Assembly: GCA_945861235.1 (NCBI GenBank)
Contig: CAMATV010000114.1
Coordinates: 1 to 8,637, forward strand
Length of the DNA stretch: 8,637 bases
Reading direction: 5' to 3'
Source: Opitutus sp. GAS368
GTDB taxonomy: Bacteria > Verrucomicrobiota > Verrucomicrobiia > Opitutales > Opitutaceae
Position numbers and translations under genes: made by a program. Each line of letters begins with the position of its first letter. Position 1 is the first letter of the stretch. Below are positions 1-7,234 of this stretch, in pieces. The notes beneath the pieces were generated by a model, which made no database searches, had not been told where the DNA came from, and worked only from the letters and a program-made list of their open reading frames with translations.

Positions 1-2168
1 TGGTGCCACAGTTCCTCGGTGATAAAGGGGATGAAGGGGTGCAACAGCAGCAACGTCTGGCGCAGGACCATATCTTGGATCGCGAGACAGGTGGCCTTGG
101 TGTCGGCCGCTTGGAGTTTCGACTTCGAGACTTCCACATACCAGTCACAGAAATCGTTCCAGAAAAAGCCGTAGAGGGCCTGCACCGCCGCACTGAATTC
201 GAATTCAACGAAACACCGGTCCACCTCGCGCGTCGTCGCGAGCAGGCGCTGGAGAATGGCATGGTCGTCCGCGTCAAATTTCTCTGGCGAGAGGCGCGAC
301 AAAATCGTCGAGAGCGAAGCGTTGTCCCCCGCCTCGCCGCTCATCTGGCGGAACCGGCATGCATTCCAGAGCTTGTTACAAAAATTCTTACCGCTCTCGA
401 TCCGGTCTTCTTGAAAGCGGATGTCCTGCCCTTGCGGCGCGATCGACACGATGCCGAAGCGAAGGCCATCGGCACCGTAGGCAGTGATGAGATCGAGCGG
501 GTCGGGCGAGTTGCCGAGGGACTTCGACATCTTGCGGCCCTGCTGGTCGCGAATGATGCCGGTGAAGTAAACATGCTTGAACGGAATGCGCCGCTCCAGC
601 GATTCACCCGGCCGCATGAACTCGAGTCCGGCCATAATCATGCGCGCGACCCAGAAAAAGATAATGTCCGGCCCCGTCACGAGCGTGGTCGTCGGGTAAA
701 AATAATCGAGGCCCTGCGCCTTCATCTTGTCCTCGTCGGGCCAGCCCATCGTCGCGAAGGGCCAAAGCCATGACGACGCCCACGTGTCGAGCACATCGTC
801 CTCTTGCGTCCAGTTTTCCGGATCGGCCGGACCGGTGAGCGAGACGTGGACTTTCGTCGCATCGCGGAGATCGGCCTCCGTGAGTTTCTCTTTGTCGAGG
901 CCGTTCCGATACCAAACCGGAATGCGGTGCCCCCACCAGAGCTGGCGGCTGATGCACCAATCTTGGATGTTCTCCAGCCAGTGCAGGTAAACTTTGCTCC
1001 AACGCTCGGGGTGAAACTGAATGTGGCCGTCGCGCACCGCCGCCTTGGCCTCTGCGACTCGCGGGTAACGCAGCCACCACTGCCACGTGAGTCGCGGCTC
1101 GATCGGCACATCGGCACGCTCGGAATAGCCGACGTTGTTCGCGTAGGGTTCTTCAGCGACGAGGGCACCGCTCGCGCTGAGCAACTCGACGGCTTTCTTG
1201 CGACCGGCGAAACGGTCGAGTCCAGCGAGCTCAGGGCCGGCAAACGCGTTGAGTTTTCCATCCGCCGCCAGCACGTCGATGATCGGAAGATGGTGGCGCT
1301 GGCCGATCTCAAAATCGACCTTGTCGTGCGCCGGAGTGATCTTCAGCGCGCCGGTGCCGAACGCTTGGTCGACCGCCGCATCGCCAATAATCGGGATTTC
1401 CGCCGCCGGCCCGAGGGCGCGACGCACGGTTTTTCCAATCCACCCGGCGTAACGCGGGTCCTCGGGATGCACCGCGATGGCGACGTCACCCGGAATCGTC
1501 TCGGGCCGCGTGGTCTTGACCTCGACGAACACCCCCGGCGCATCCGTCCGCTCGTAGCGCACCCGGTAGATCGAGCCGTTCACCGGCTTCATGTTCACCT
1601 CTTCGTCCGAGAGCGCAGTCTGCGAGACGGGACACCAGTTCACCATCCGCTTGCCGCGGTAGATATTCCCTTTGCCGAAGAGATCAACAAACGCCGTGAG
1701 CACCGCCTGCGAGTAGTGCGGGTCCATCGTAAACTGCGTGCGCTCCCAGTCGCACGAGGTGCCGAGCGCGCGGAGTTGTTCGAGAATCTTTCCGCCTTTT
1801 TCGTCACGCCAAGACCAGACTCTTTCGAGAAATTTTTCGCGACCGAGGTCGCGGCGAGTTTTTTTTTCGGTCTGACGGAGCTGACGCTCGACGACGTTCT
1901 GCGTCGCGATGCCAGCGTGGTCAGTGCCAGGTAGCCAGAGGGCCGACTTGCCCTCAAGGCGCGCGCGGCGGATCAAAACATCCTGGATCGTGTTGTTGAG
2001 CACGTGCCCCATGGTCAGCACTCCCGTGACATTCGGGGGCGGGATCACGATCGAGTAGGGCTCCTTGCCCGGGGTAACCCGGCCGGCAAAGGCATTCGCG
2101 GCCTGCCAAGCGGCATACCATTTTTTCTCAACGTCGCGGGATTCGTAGCTCTTGGTGATCTCGGCCAT
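1..2168 (-). CDS. valS: Valine--tRNA ligase (ValRS), C-terminus cut by window edge
   Basis: Cytosolic class Ia aminoacyl-tRNA synthetase that charges tRNA-Val with valine and hydrolyses mischarged Thr-tRNA-Val. Seen: an uninterrupted minus-strand frame of 722 codons from the ATG at 2168-2166 to the window edge. The N-terminal nucleotide-binding half has PPNVTG followed by TMGH (residues 52-55, the HIGH-motif position) and then GTDHAGIATQ. The editing insertion carries TRPETIPGD and GTGALKITPAHD. The second catalytic half has WCISRQLWWGHRIPVW and a perfect KMSKS at residues 546-550 (519-533). The helical anticodon-binding domain begins after about residue 610 and the visible part ends at TEELWH. 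Family members are usually about 880-950 residues, so the end of the anticodon domain and the C-terminal coiled-coil arm lie off the left edge. No other in-frame start fits the conserved N-terminus, and no Shine-Dalgarno precedes this ATG. It is transcribed divergently from glnD. Odd points are Thr as first HIGH residue and an A9 tract at codons 101-104. Confidence 0.97.
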   Translation of the reverse strand, partial: MAEITKSYESRDVEKKWYAAWQAANAFAGRVTPGKEPYSIVIPPPNVTGVLTMGHVLNNTIQDVLIRRARLEGKSALWLPGTDHAGIATQNVVERQLRQTEKKTRRDLGREKFLERVWSWRDEKGGKILEQLRALGTSCDWERTQFTMDPHYSQAVLTAFVDLFGKGNIYRGKRMVNWCPVSQTALSDEEVNMKPVNGSIYRVRYERTDAPGVFVEVKTTRPETIPGDVAIAVHPEDPRYAGWIGKTVRRALGPAAEIPIIGDAAVDQAFGTGALKITPAHDKVDFEIGQRHHLPIIDVLAADGKLNAFAGPELAGLDRFAGRKKAVELLSASGALVAEEPYANNVGYSERADVPIEPRLTWQWWLRYPRVAEAKAAVRDGHIQFHPERWSKVYLHWLENIQDWCISRQLWWGHRIPVWYRNGLDKEKLTEADLRDATKVHVSLTGPADPENWTQEDDVLDTWASSWLWPFATMGWPDEDKMKAQGLDYFYPTTTLVTGPDIIFFWVARMIMAGLEFMRPGESLERRIPFKHVYFTGIIRDQQGRKMSKSLGNSPDPLDLITAYGADGLRFGIVSIAPQGQDIRFQEDRIESGKNFCNKLWNACRFRQMSGEAGDNASLSTILSRLSPEKFDADDHAILQRLLATTREVDRCFVEFEFSAAVQALYGFFWNDFCDWYVEVSKSKLQAADTKATCLAIQDMVLRQTLLLLHPFIPFITEELWH
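1859..1867 (-). repeat. A9 homopolymer inside valS coding sequence
   Basis: Nine consecutive T on the plus strand read as A9 in the valS message, covering codons GAA AAA AAA ACT (Glu-Lys-Lys-Thr, Lys102-Lys103). It is the longest homopolymer noticed in an otherwise GC-rich gene. Loss of one A would shift reading into a frame that stays open to a stop at 1640. Confidence 0.9.
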
Positions 2169-2295
2169 AGGTCGGTTCAGGTTAGGAACCGACGAGAAAA
2201 CCGTGGGCCAGGGAGCGATGCAAGCGTGGCGTGCGGCACCGTGATTGGGAGATTGCCTAATGGTTGCCGGTTATTGCTTATTCCCCGCTTTCCTC
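2169..2295. promoter_or_regulatory. Divergent valS/glnD intergenic region
   Basis: A 127-bp spacer between two outward-reading genes, so it should hold promoters for both. No convincing -35/-10 pair was found on either strand. It contains the valS-proximal hairpin and a near-identical direct repeat, ATTGCCTA (2252-2259) and ATTGCTTA (2273-2280), 21 bp apart. The part next to glnD is more AT-rich than the flanking genes, as promoter DNA often is. Confidence 0.4.
2171..2193 (-). promoter_or_regulatory. Perfect 8-bp hairpin abutting the valS start codon
   Basis: Arms GTCGGTTC (2171-2178) and GAACCGAC (2186-2193) are exact inverted complements around a 7-nt loop. In the valS mRNA the stem ends two bases before the ATG, so it would sit in the ribosome-docking region. 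There is no T tract, which argues against a terminator. A translational control hairpin or a dyad operator is possible; neither is shown. Confidence 0.5.
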
Positions 2296-5118
2296 ATGCC
2301 TGCACTCCCTCCGCCACCCGCCACCGACCGGCTCCGCTTCAGCGGCGAAGTGCCCGTCCCGACGCGACTGGCCGCCTGTAAGGAATTCCTGAAGGTCGAA
2401 ACCGCCGCCCTGCGCGCCCACCACGAAGCCGGGGCCACCGGCCTCGCCACGACCCACCATCGCGCCGCACTGATCGACGCCTTGCTCACTCACCTTTTTA
2501 ACTACGCGATTGAAGCCTACGCGCGCAACGTCGGCCCCTTGCCTGCCCCTGTGGCCCTCGTGGCACTCGGTGGCTACGGGCGCGGCGAGCTCAGCCCCCT
2601 CAGTGATATCGACGTGATGTTTCTCTTCCCAACGAAGACGAAGCCGGCCGCCGCCAAGCCCCTCCAGGCACATCTCACTAACGAAATCCTCTACATTCTC
2701 TGGGATTGCGGGCTGAAAGTCGGCCACTCCACCCGCACGATCGACGAGGCCTTCGACGAAGCCCGCCGGGAAATCCAATCGAAGACCGCCCTCCTCGAAG
2801 CGCGGCTCATCGCCGGCTCACCCAAACTCTACGATACGTTTTCGCAGGCCTACCGCAGCTACTACGTCAGCGAAGACCCCAAGGGCTACATCGCCGCGCG
2901 ACTGGACGACCAGACGAGCCGCCGCGCGAAATTTGCCAACACCGTTTTCAATCAGGAACCCGACATCAAGAATGGCGTCGGTGGCCTCCGCGACTACCAG
3001 AACGCCGTGTGGATGGCCCGCGTGAAGCTGGGCATCATTTCCATCGACGAGCTCGCCGCGCAAAACTACCTGCGCGCCGAGGACCTCGCGGCGTTCCGCC
3101 GGGGCTACGACTTCCTCCTGCGCGTCCGCAACGACCTCCATTTTATGAGCACCCGCGCGACGGATGTCATGAATCTCGATCTCCAGCCGCGCATCGCGCA
3201 AAACCTCGGTTACACCGAGGTCGAAATGCTGCCCCGGGTGGAGCACTTCATGCAGGATTATTACCGCGCGGCGCAGGCGGTGTTCCGGGTGTCGAAGCTC
3301 GTCGAAGATCGGCTCGCGCTGAGCATCGGCCGCGGCGGTGCCAACGGCGAGGGCGGCGGGTCCTTTCGCGAACGGCTCCGCGCGACGCGTTTCACCCGTT
3401 CCAAACGCCTCGATGGTTTCGTCCTCCGCGGCCGGGAACTCGCCGCGGAGAATCCCGATGTCTTCAGCACGGATCCCGTGCGCCTCCTGCGGGTGTTTCG
3501 CCACAGCCAGCAACTCGACGCCACGCTCGATTTTCATCTCGCGCAGCTCGTCCGCGCCGAGCTCCCGCGCCTGACACCCGAAGTCGCGCGTTCGACCGAC
3601 GCCGGCATCTGTTTCCGTGCCATCCTCTCCGAAGTGGGCGCGGTCCATCCCGCCCTCGCCCAGATGCACGAGCTGGGTGTGCTGGGCCGTTTCATCCCAG
3701 AATTCGACGGCCTTACCTGCTTGGTCCAGCACGAGTATTACCATCGTTACACCGCCGATGTGCATACGCTCAGCGCGATCCGCGAACTCGACCGCGTCTT
3801 CACCGAGGCCGAACCCATCACCCTCAAGTACCGCGCCGCCCTCCACGAAAGCAGCGATCCGGCGCTGCTGTATCTCACGCTCTTGCTCCACGACATCGGC
3901 AAGGCCGAAGCCATCCAAGGCCATTCCGAGAGCGGCGTCCGCCTCGCCGGTCCCTTGCTAGAACGTTTCGGCGTTTCGACCGAGGGCCGCGAGCTCGTGT
4001 TGTTCACGATCAAAAATCATCTCGCGATGGCACGCTTCTGGCAGAAGCGAGATGTCGATGACCCTCAGACCTCCGCTTCCTTTGCCGAACTTGTGGGCGA
4101 CACCGAGCGCTTGCGGCACCTTTATGTCCATACGTTCTGCGACGCCCGCGGCACCGCCGTGGACTTGTGGAATAGTTACAAGGACACGTTGCACACGACC
4201 CTCTACCGCTCCACCCTTGAGCGACTTAAACTTGGCGCGGCGCTCGACGCCAGCCACCAGGAAAAGAAAAAAATGACCCATCAGGCACTCATCGCGAAAA
4301 CTATCCCCGGCATCAGTGCGGACGAGATCAACGCGCACTTCGGTCTCCTCCCCGACCGCTATTTCGTCCACACGGACTCCGCCGAGATCGCCCTGCATAT
4401 CCAGATGGTCAACCGGCTCTTTCAGTCGATCACGACTGCCGATTCCGTCGGCTCGTTGAAACCTGTCATCGAATGGAAAGACGACCTCAACCGCTCGCTC
4501 ACCGTCGTCAACGTCGTGACGTGGGATCGCGCCGGCCTCTTCTACAAACTCGCCGGCGCCTTCAGCGTCGCGGGCCTGAGTATCCTCGGCTCAAAGGTCA
4601 TTTCTCGCACCGACCACATCGCGATCGACACCTTCTACGTCGTCGAGCCCGGCCGGGGCGTCGTGCAAAGTGCCGCCGCCCAGGAGAAATTCGCCCGCAC
4701 CATCGAGGAAGCGCTCGTGGCCAACCGCGACTTGCTCCCCGACATCGCCGCGCAGGCCAAAAAAATCGCTTCGACGCGCTACCTCGCCTCGTCGACCGGA
4801 GAAACCTTGCACAGCTCGTTTCCTCCCACCGTGGATGTTTATCATGAGCTCTCGATGCAGCGCACCATCGTGGAAATCCAGGCGCGCGATCAGATCGGCC
4901 TCCTCTATCGGCTCGCGAAGATCATCTGCGACCACGCCTTCGACATCACGTTCGCCCGCATCGGGACCGAACGCGGCGTCGCAATCGACACGTTTTACAT
5001 CGAGAGCGCCAATCACCAACCCGTCGACAGCCCCGAGCGCCTCGTCGCCCTCCGCGATGCCATGACCGAGGTGATCTCCCCCGCACCGGCTCCGACCGCT
5101 CCGGCGAGCGGAACATAA
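2296..5118 (+). CDS. glnD: Bifunctional [protein-PII] uridylyltransferase/uridylyl-removing enzyme
   Basis: Cytosolic glutamine sensor. In the known family it uridylylates PII (GlnB/GlnK) when glutamine is low and removes UMP when glutamine is high. From ATG 2296 it is 940 residues, slightly longer than the roughly 890 of E. coli. Domains seen: a nucleotidyltransferase core GGYGRGELSPLSDID (residues 92-106, metal-binding Asp104 and Asp106); the GlnD-specific KNGVGGLRD near residues 225-233; an HD hydrolase domain with HRYTADVH (483-490) and LLHDIGK (His532, Asp533); and two C-terminal ACT domains starting near 734 and 856, each with an AIDTFY strand. All key residues are intact. Start choice: ATG 2296 is favoured because the extension from ATG 2260 reads MVAGYCLFPAFL, is hydrophobic, and uses TTA, unlike the GC-ending codons of the gene. 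However, ATG 2260 has a GGGAG eight bases upstream, so it cannot be excluded; TTG 2245 is less likely. The histidine kinase follows 66 bp downstream. Confidence 0.96.
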   Translation: MPALPPPPATDRLRFSGEVPVPTRLAACKEFLKVETAALRAHHEAGATGLATTHHRAALIDALLTHLFNYAIEAYARNVGPLPAPVALVALGGYGRGELSPLSDIDVMFLFPTKTKPAAAKPLQAHLTNEILYILWDCGLKVGHSTRTIDEAFDEARREIQSKTALLEARLIAGSPKLYDTFSQAYRSYYVSEDPKGYIAARLDDQTSRRAKFANTVFNQEPDIKNGVGGLRDYQNAVWMARVKLGIISIDELAAQNYLRAEDLAAFRRGYDFLLRVRNDLHFMSTRATDVMNLDLQPRIAQNLGYTEVEMLPRVEHFMQDYYRAAQAVFRVSKLVEDRLALSIGRGGANGEGGGSFRERLRATRFTRSKRLDGFVLRGRELAAENPDVFSTDPVRLLRVFRHSQQLDATLDFHLAQLVRAELPRLTPEVARSTDAGICFRAILSEVGAVHPALAQMHELGVLGRFIPEFDGLTCLVQHEYYHRYTADVHTLSAIRELDRVFTEAEPITLKYRAALHESSDPALLYLTLLLHDIGKAEAIQGHSESGVRLAGPLLERFGVSTEGRELVLFTIKNHLAMARFWQKRDVDDPQTSASFAELVGDTERLRHLYVHTFCDARGTAVDLWNSYKDTLHTTLYRSTLERLKLGAALDASHQEKKKMTHQALIAKTIPGISADEINAHFGLLPDRYFVHTDSAEIALHIQMVNRLFQSITTADSVGSLKPVIEWKDDLNRSLTVVNVVTWDRAGLFYKLAGAFSVAGLSILGSKVISRTDHIAIDTFYVVEPGRGVVQSAAAQEKFARTIEEALVANRDLLPDIAAQAKKIASTRYLASSTGETLHSSFPPTVDVYHELSMQRTIVEIQARDQIGLLYRLAKIICDHAFDITFARIGTERGVAIDTFYIESANHQPVDSPERLVALRDAMTEVISPAPAPTAPASGT

Positions 5119-5122
5119 ACCC

Positions 5123-5137
5123 GTCGCGGCTCGCGAC
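5123..5137 (+). terminator. Short GC hairpin after glnD, weak terminator candidate
   Basis: GTCGCG (5123-5128) and CGCGAC (5132-5137) pair perfectly around a 3-nt loop, starting four bases after the glnD stop. The following bases contain only a broken run of T, so efficient intrinsic termination is doubtful. The kinase downstream could still be co-transcribed. Confidence 0.3.
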
Positions 5138-5184
5138 CTCAACTTTACCTTGCGCACCCCGCGTGCGCTGGGCCGACTCGCCCC

Positions 5185-6888
5185 ATGGACGCGATGCCCG
5201 ACGCCAACCTTCTACCGGCGCTTTACCGCGTGGCCGCGCTCGCCACGCGCGTCGACGATCCCCAAGTCGCCCTGCGCGAGATGCTCGATCTCTTCGTCGC
5301 CACGTTTCGCGCCAACGCCGGCTCCATCGCGCTGCTCAGCCCGGATACGGCCCGCCTTGAAACCGAAGTGCAAACCGGCTTGCCCACGGGGGTCGGTTAT
5401 TCCGCCATCAAGCTCGGCCACGGCATCACCGGCTGGTGTGTGCTCAACCATCGCTCGCTCCTCGCACCCGACGTCTCCCTCGAGCCGCGCTACATCGCCA
5501 TCCGGCCCGCATGTCGTTGCGAGATGGCAGCACCCATGATGGACGGCGACCACGTAATCGGCGTCATCGACCTCGAGAGCGACGAGCTCGCGGGGTTCAC
5601 GTCCGCCGACCTCACCCAGCTCGAAACCCTCGCCGCCGAGGCCGCCCGCGTGATGCAACGTCTCTGGACACTCGGGCACCTCCGCAACAAAGCCCGCCAG
5701 CTCGAATCCCTCGTCACCGTCGGCCAATCCCTCGTCACGAAATTTGAACAACAGGATCTGCTCGACTCCCTGACTCGCGAAGCGCGCCACATGATGCAGG
5801 CCCGCGCCGCCGCCCTCTATTTCCACGAGGCCACCACGGACTCGGTGCAGTGTGCGTCTTTGACGAGTAGCACCATCACGCCGCTCCCGAGTGGCCACCA
5901 CCCCCTCAACGCCTGCCTGGTCGGCGCCTCGATCCGCACCCAACGGCAGGTTTCGTTTGTCGACGTTCAATCACGCGAATTCATCGACCTCACGGACATT
6001 CCCCGCGATTCCTCGCTGCGCTCCGTGCTCGTGAGCCCACTGCTGTTCGAGGGCGAAGTGCTCGCCGTCCTCGCGGTGTTCACCGACCGCCCGCATCGCT
6101 TCGACAACGATGAGAAGCGCCTCTGCGCCGCTCTCGCCGGCCTCGGTGCCGTCGCCCTGCAAAACGCGCGGCTCTACGCCCGGATTTTCAAACGCGAAGA
6201 TGTGCTCCGGAAAAACGAACGCCTCACCACCCTCGGTCTCCTCGCCGCCGAGATCGCGCACGAGATCCGTAATCCCCTCACCGTCCTCAAGCTCCTCCAC
6301 GGCGGCCTCGATCTCGACTTCCCCGCGGGCGATCCGCGGCGCACCGACATGCGCGTCATCGGCGAAAAACTCGATCAACTCGAGTCCATCGTCACCCGCG
6401 TGCTCGGTTTCGCCAAGGCCCCGACCAGCCTACACTCGCGTTGGTCGCTCGCCGACATCGTCGACGACACCCTCGTGCTCGTGCGGCTCAAGCTCGCGCA
6501 AAGTAAGGTGTTGCTCTGTTTCGAACCACCGGCAGGCCCGCTCTTCATCGAAGCGCACAAAGGCCAAATCCAGCAGGTCCTCCTCAACCTGCTGATCAAC
6601 GCCACGCAGGCCATGCCCGATGGCGGCACGATCACGCTCACCGCGAGGGCTGACAGCCCGACCGCTGCCCACTTCGCGATTCTCGACCTCACCGACACCG
6701 GCACTGGGATTCCAGAACCCATCCGCGACCGCATCTTCGATTCGTTTCTCTCGGGCCGACCCGACGGCACTGGCCTCGGCCTCGCGATTGCGAAACGCAT
6801 TCTCCTGTCGCACCACGGCGACATCCTGCTCCTCTCAACGAGCCCCGCAGGGACGACGATGCGCCTGCTCCTCCCCTTGGCGAAATAG
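5185..6888 (+). CDS. Soluble GAF-GAF sensor histidine kinase (orphan)
   Basis: A 567-residue cytosolic sensor kinase with no signal peptide or membrane segment. Order: GAF 1 (about 12-155, with GHGITGW, APDVSLEPRYIAIRP and VIGVIDLES), a short helical linker, GAF 2 (about 180-330), a HisKA dimerisation domain with H-box AAEIAHEIRNPLT (phospho-acceptor His359), and a HATPase domain. The HATPase has an N-box with Asn468 and Asn472, a G1 box DTGTGI (504-509) and a G2 box GTGLGL (528-533). The EIAHEIRNPLT wording is of the NtrB/AtoS-like type. All catalytic residues are present, so it should autophosphorylate and pass phosphate to a response regulator, but none is encoded in view. GAF ligand unknown; GAF 1 has Cys85, Cys110 and Cys112 at positions not normally cysteine. 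The ATG at 5185 opens the frame (ATG 5194 is an alternative); no Shine-Dalgarno is seen. It lies 66 bp after glnD in the same direction, so a shared transcript is possible. Confidence 0.95.
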   Translation: MDAMPDANLLPALYRVAALATRVDDPQVALREMLDLFVATFRANAGSIALLSPDTARLETEVQTGLPTGVGYSAIKLGHGITGWCVLNHRSLLAPDVSLEPRYIAIRPACRCEMAAPMMDGDHVIGVIDLESDELAGFTSADLTQLETLAAEAARVMQRLWTLGHLRNKARQLESLVTVGQSLVTKFEQQDLLDSLTREARHMMQARAAALYFHEATTDSVQCASLTSSTITPLPSGHHPLNACLVGASIRTQRQVSFVDVQSREFIDLTDIPRDSSLRSVLVSPLLFEGEVLAVLAVFTDRPHRFDNDEKRLCAALAGLGAVALQNARLYARIFKREDVLRKNERLTTLGLLAAEIAHEIRNPLTVLKLLHGGLDLDFPAGDPRRTDMRVIGEKLDQLESIVTRVLGFAKAPTSLHSRWSLADIVDDTLVLVRLKLAQSKVLLCFEPPAGPLFIEAHKGQIQQVLLNLLINATQAMPDGGTITLTARADSPTAAHFAILDLTDTGTGIPEPIRDRIFDSFLSGRPDGTGLGLAIAKRILLSHHGDILLLSTSPAGTTMRLLLPLAK

Positions 6889-6928
6889 GGTCAGGCCTCC
6901 GACCTGTCGACCGCGCCCACATCCCTCG

Positions 6929-7156
6929 ATGCCCGATCCCTCCTCAAATCCCGCCAGCACGCCTGCGTCTGATCCCGCCAAGCGCGTTCGCCTGCGCAAA
7001 CAGATGCTCATCCTCGCGACCGTGCTCGCCTTCGGTGGCATCGTCGTGCTCGCCTTCCTCACGCGTATCCCGCTCCCGCTCCGTCTCGCCGTCGGCCTCA
7101 CCGACCTCATCGCCAGCGCGGTCCTCTTCCTCGTCGTCCGCCAAAAATTCGCGTAA
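6929..7156 (+). CDS. Small two-helix membrane protein, function unknown
   Basis: A 75-residue protein starting at ATG 6929, 40 bp after the kinase stop. The first 25 residues are polar and Pro/Ser/Ala-rich, ending in a basic patch (KRVRLRKQ, 18-25). Two hydrophobic segments follow, about 26-44 (MLILATVLAFGGIVVLAFL) and 50-70, joined by a short TRIPLP turn; the end is RQKFA. Basic residues before helix 1 and after helix 2 suggest a hairpin in the inner membrane with both ends in the cytoplasm. The frame extends upstream into the kinase gene, but the kinase reading there is clearly the real one, so the start must be near 6929. I recognise no family. Support is the clean topology, the spacing behind the kinase and a sensible start and stop; there is no Shine-Dalgarno. 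It could be a membrane partner of the kinase or unrelated. Confidence 0.65.
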   Translation: MPDPSSNPASTPASDPAKRVRLRKQMLILATVLAFGGIVVLAFLTRIPLPLRLAVGLTDLIASAVLFLVVRQKFA

Positions 7157-7172
7157 CGCGGCCCTCGTTTCT

Positions 7173-7190
7173 CCGACGGCCCCGCGTCGG
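7173..7190 (+). terminator. Hairpin in convergent spacer, plus-strand side
   Basis: CCGACG (7173-7178) and CGTCGG (7185-7190) form a perfect 6-bp stem with a 6-nt loop, beginning 16 bases after the stop of the small membrane protein. No T tract follows. The position at the end of a plus-strand unit fits a transcript end; the lack of T argues against a classical intrinsic terminator. Confidence 0.3.
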
Positions 7191-7214
7191 CTCGTCCCAC
7201 TCACTCGCGCGGCC

Positions 7215-7229
7215 TGGGGCCACACCCCA
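7215..7229 (-). terminator. Hairpin just after the Uma2 stop codon
   Basis: TGGGG (7215-7219) and CCCCA (7225-7229) pair around a 5-nt loop, starting five bases after the stop of the minus-strand Uma2 gene. No T tract follows on the minus strand. It may only mark or protect the 3' end of the transcript. Confidence 0.25.
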
Positions 7230-7234
7230 CGAGC

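Noticed and set aside
3..773. Plus-strand open frame of 256 codons opposite the 3' part of valS
   Set aside because: It mirrors the KMSKS and anticodon-domain coding sequence and has no protein-like features of its own.
804..1934. Long plus-strand open frame (376 codons) opposite valS
   Set aside because: It is antisense to a ValRS sequence with all family motifs. The translation is Arg-rich with no recognisable domain, as expected from GC-rich antisense frames.
2818..3924. 368-codon minus-strand frame opposite glnD
   Set aside because: Antisense shadow of conserved GlnD sequence, with no family resemblance.
2706..4061. 451-codon plus-strand frame inside glnD
   Set aside because: It overlaps the GlnD nucleotidyltransferase and HD domains in another phase; its Arg/Pro-rich composition is typical of a shifted frame.
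6620..6928. Upstream extension of the small membrane protein frame into the kinase gene
   Set aside because: This stretch encodes the kinase HATPase domain in the correct frame; the extension is Arg/Ser/Pro-rich and not protein-like.
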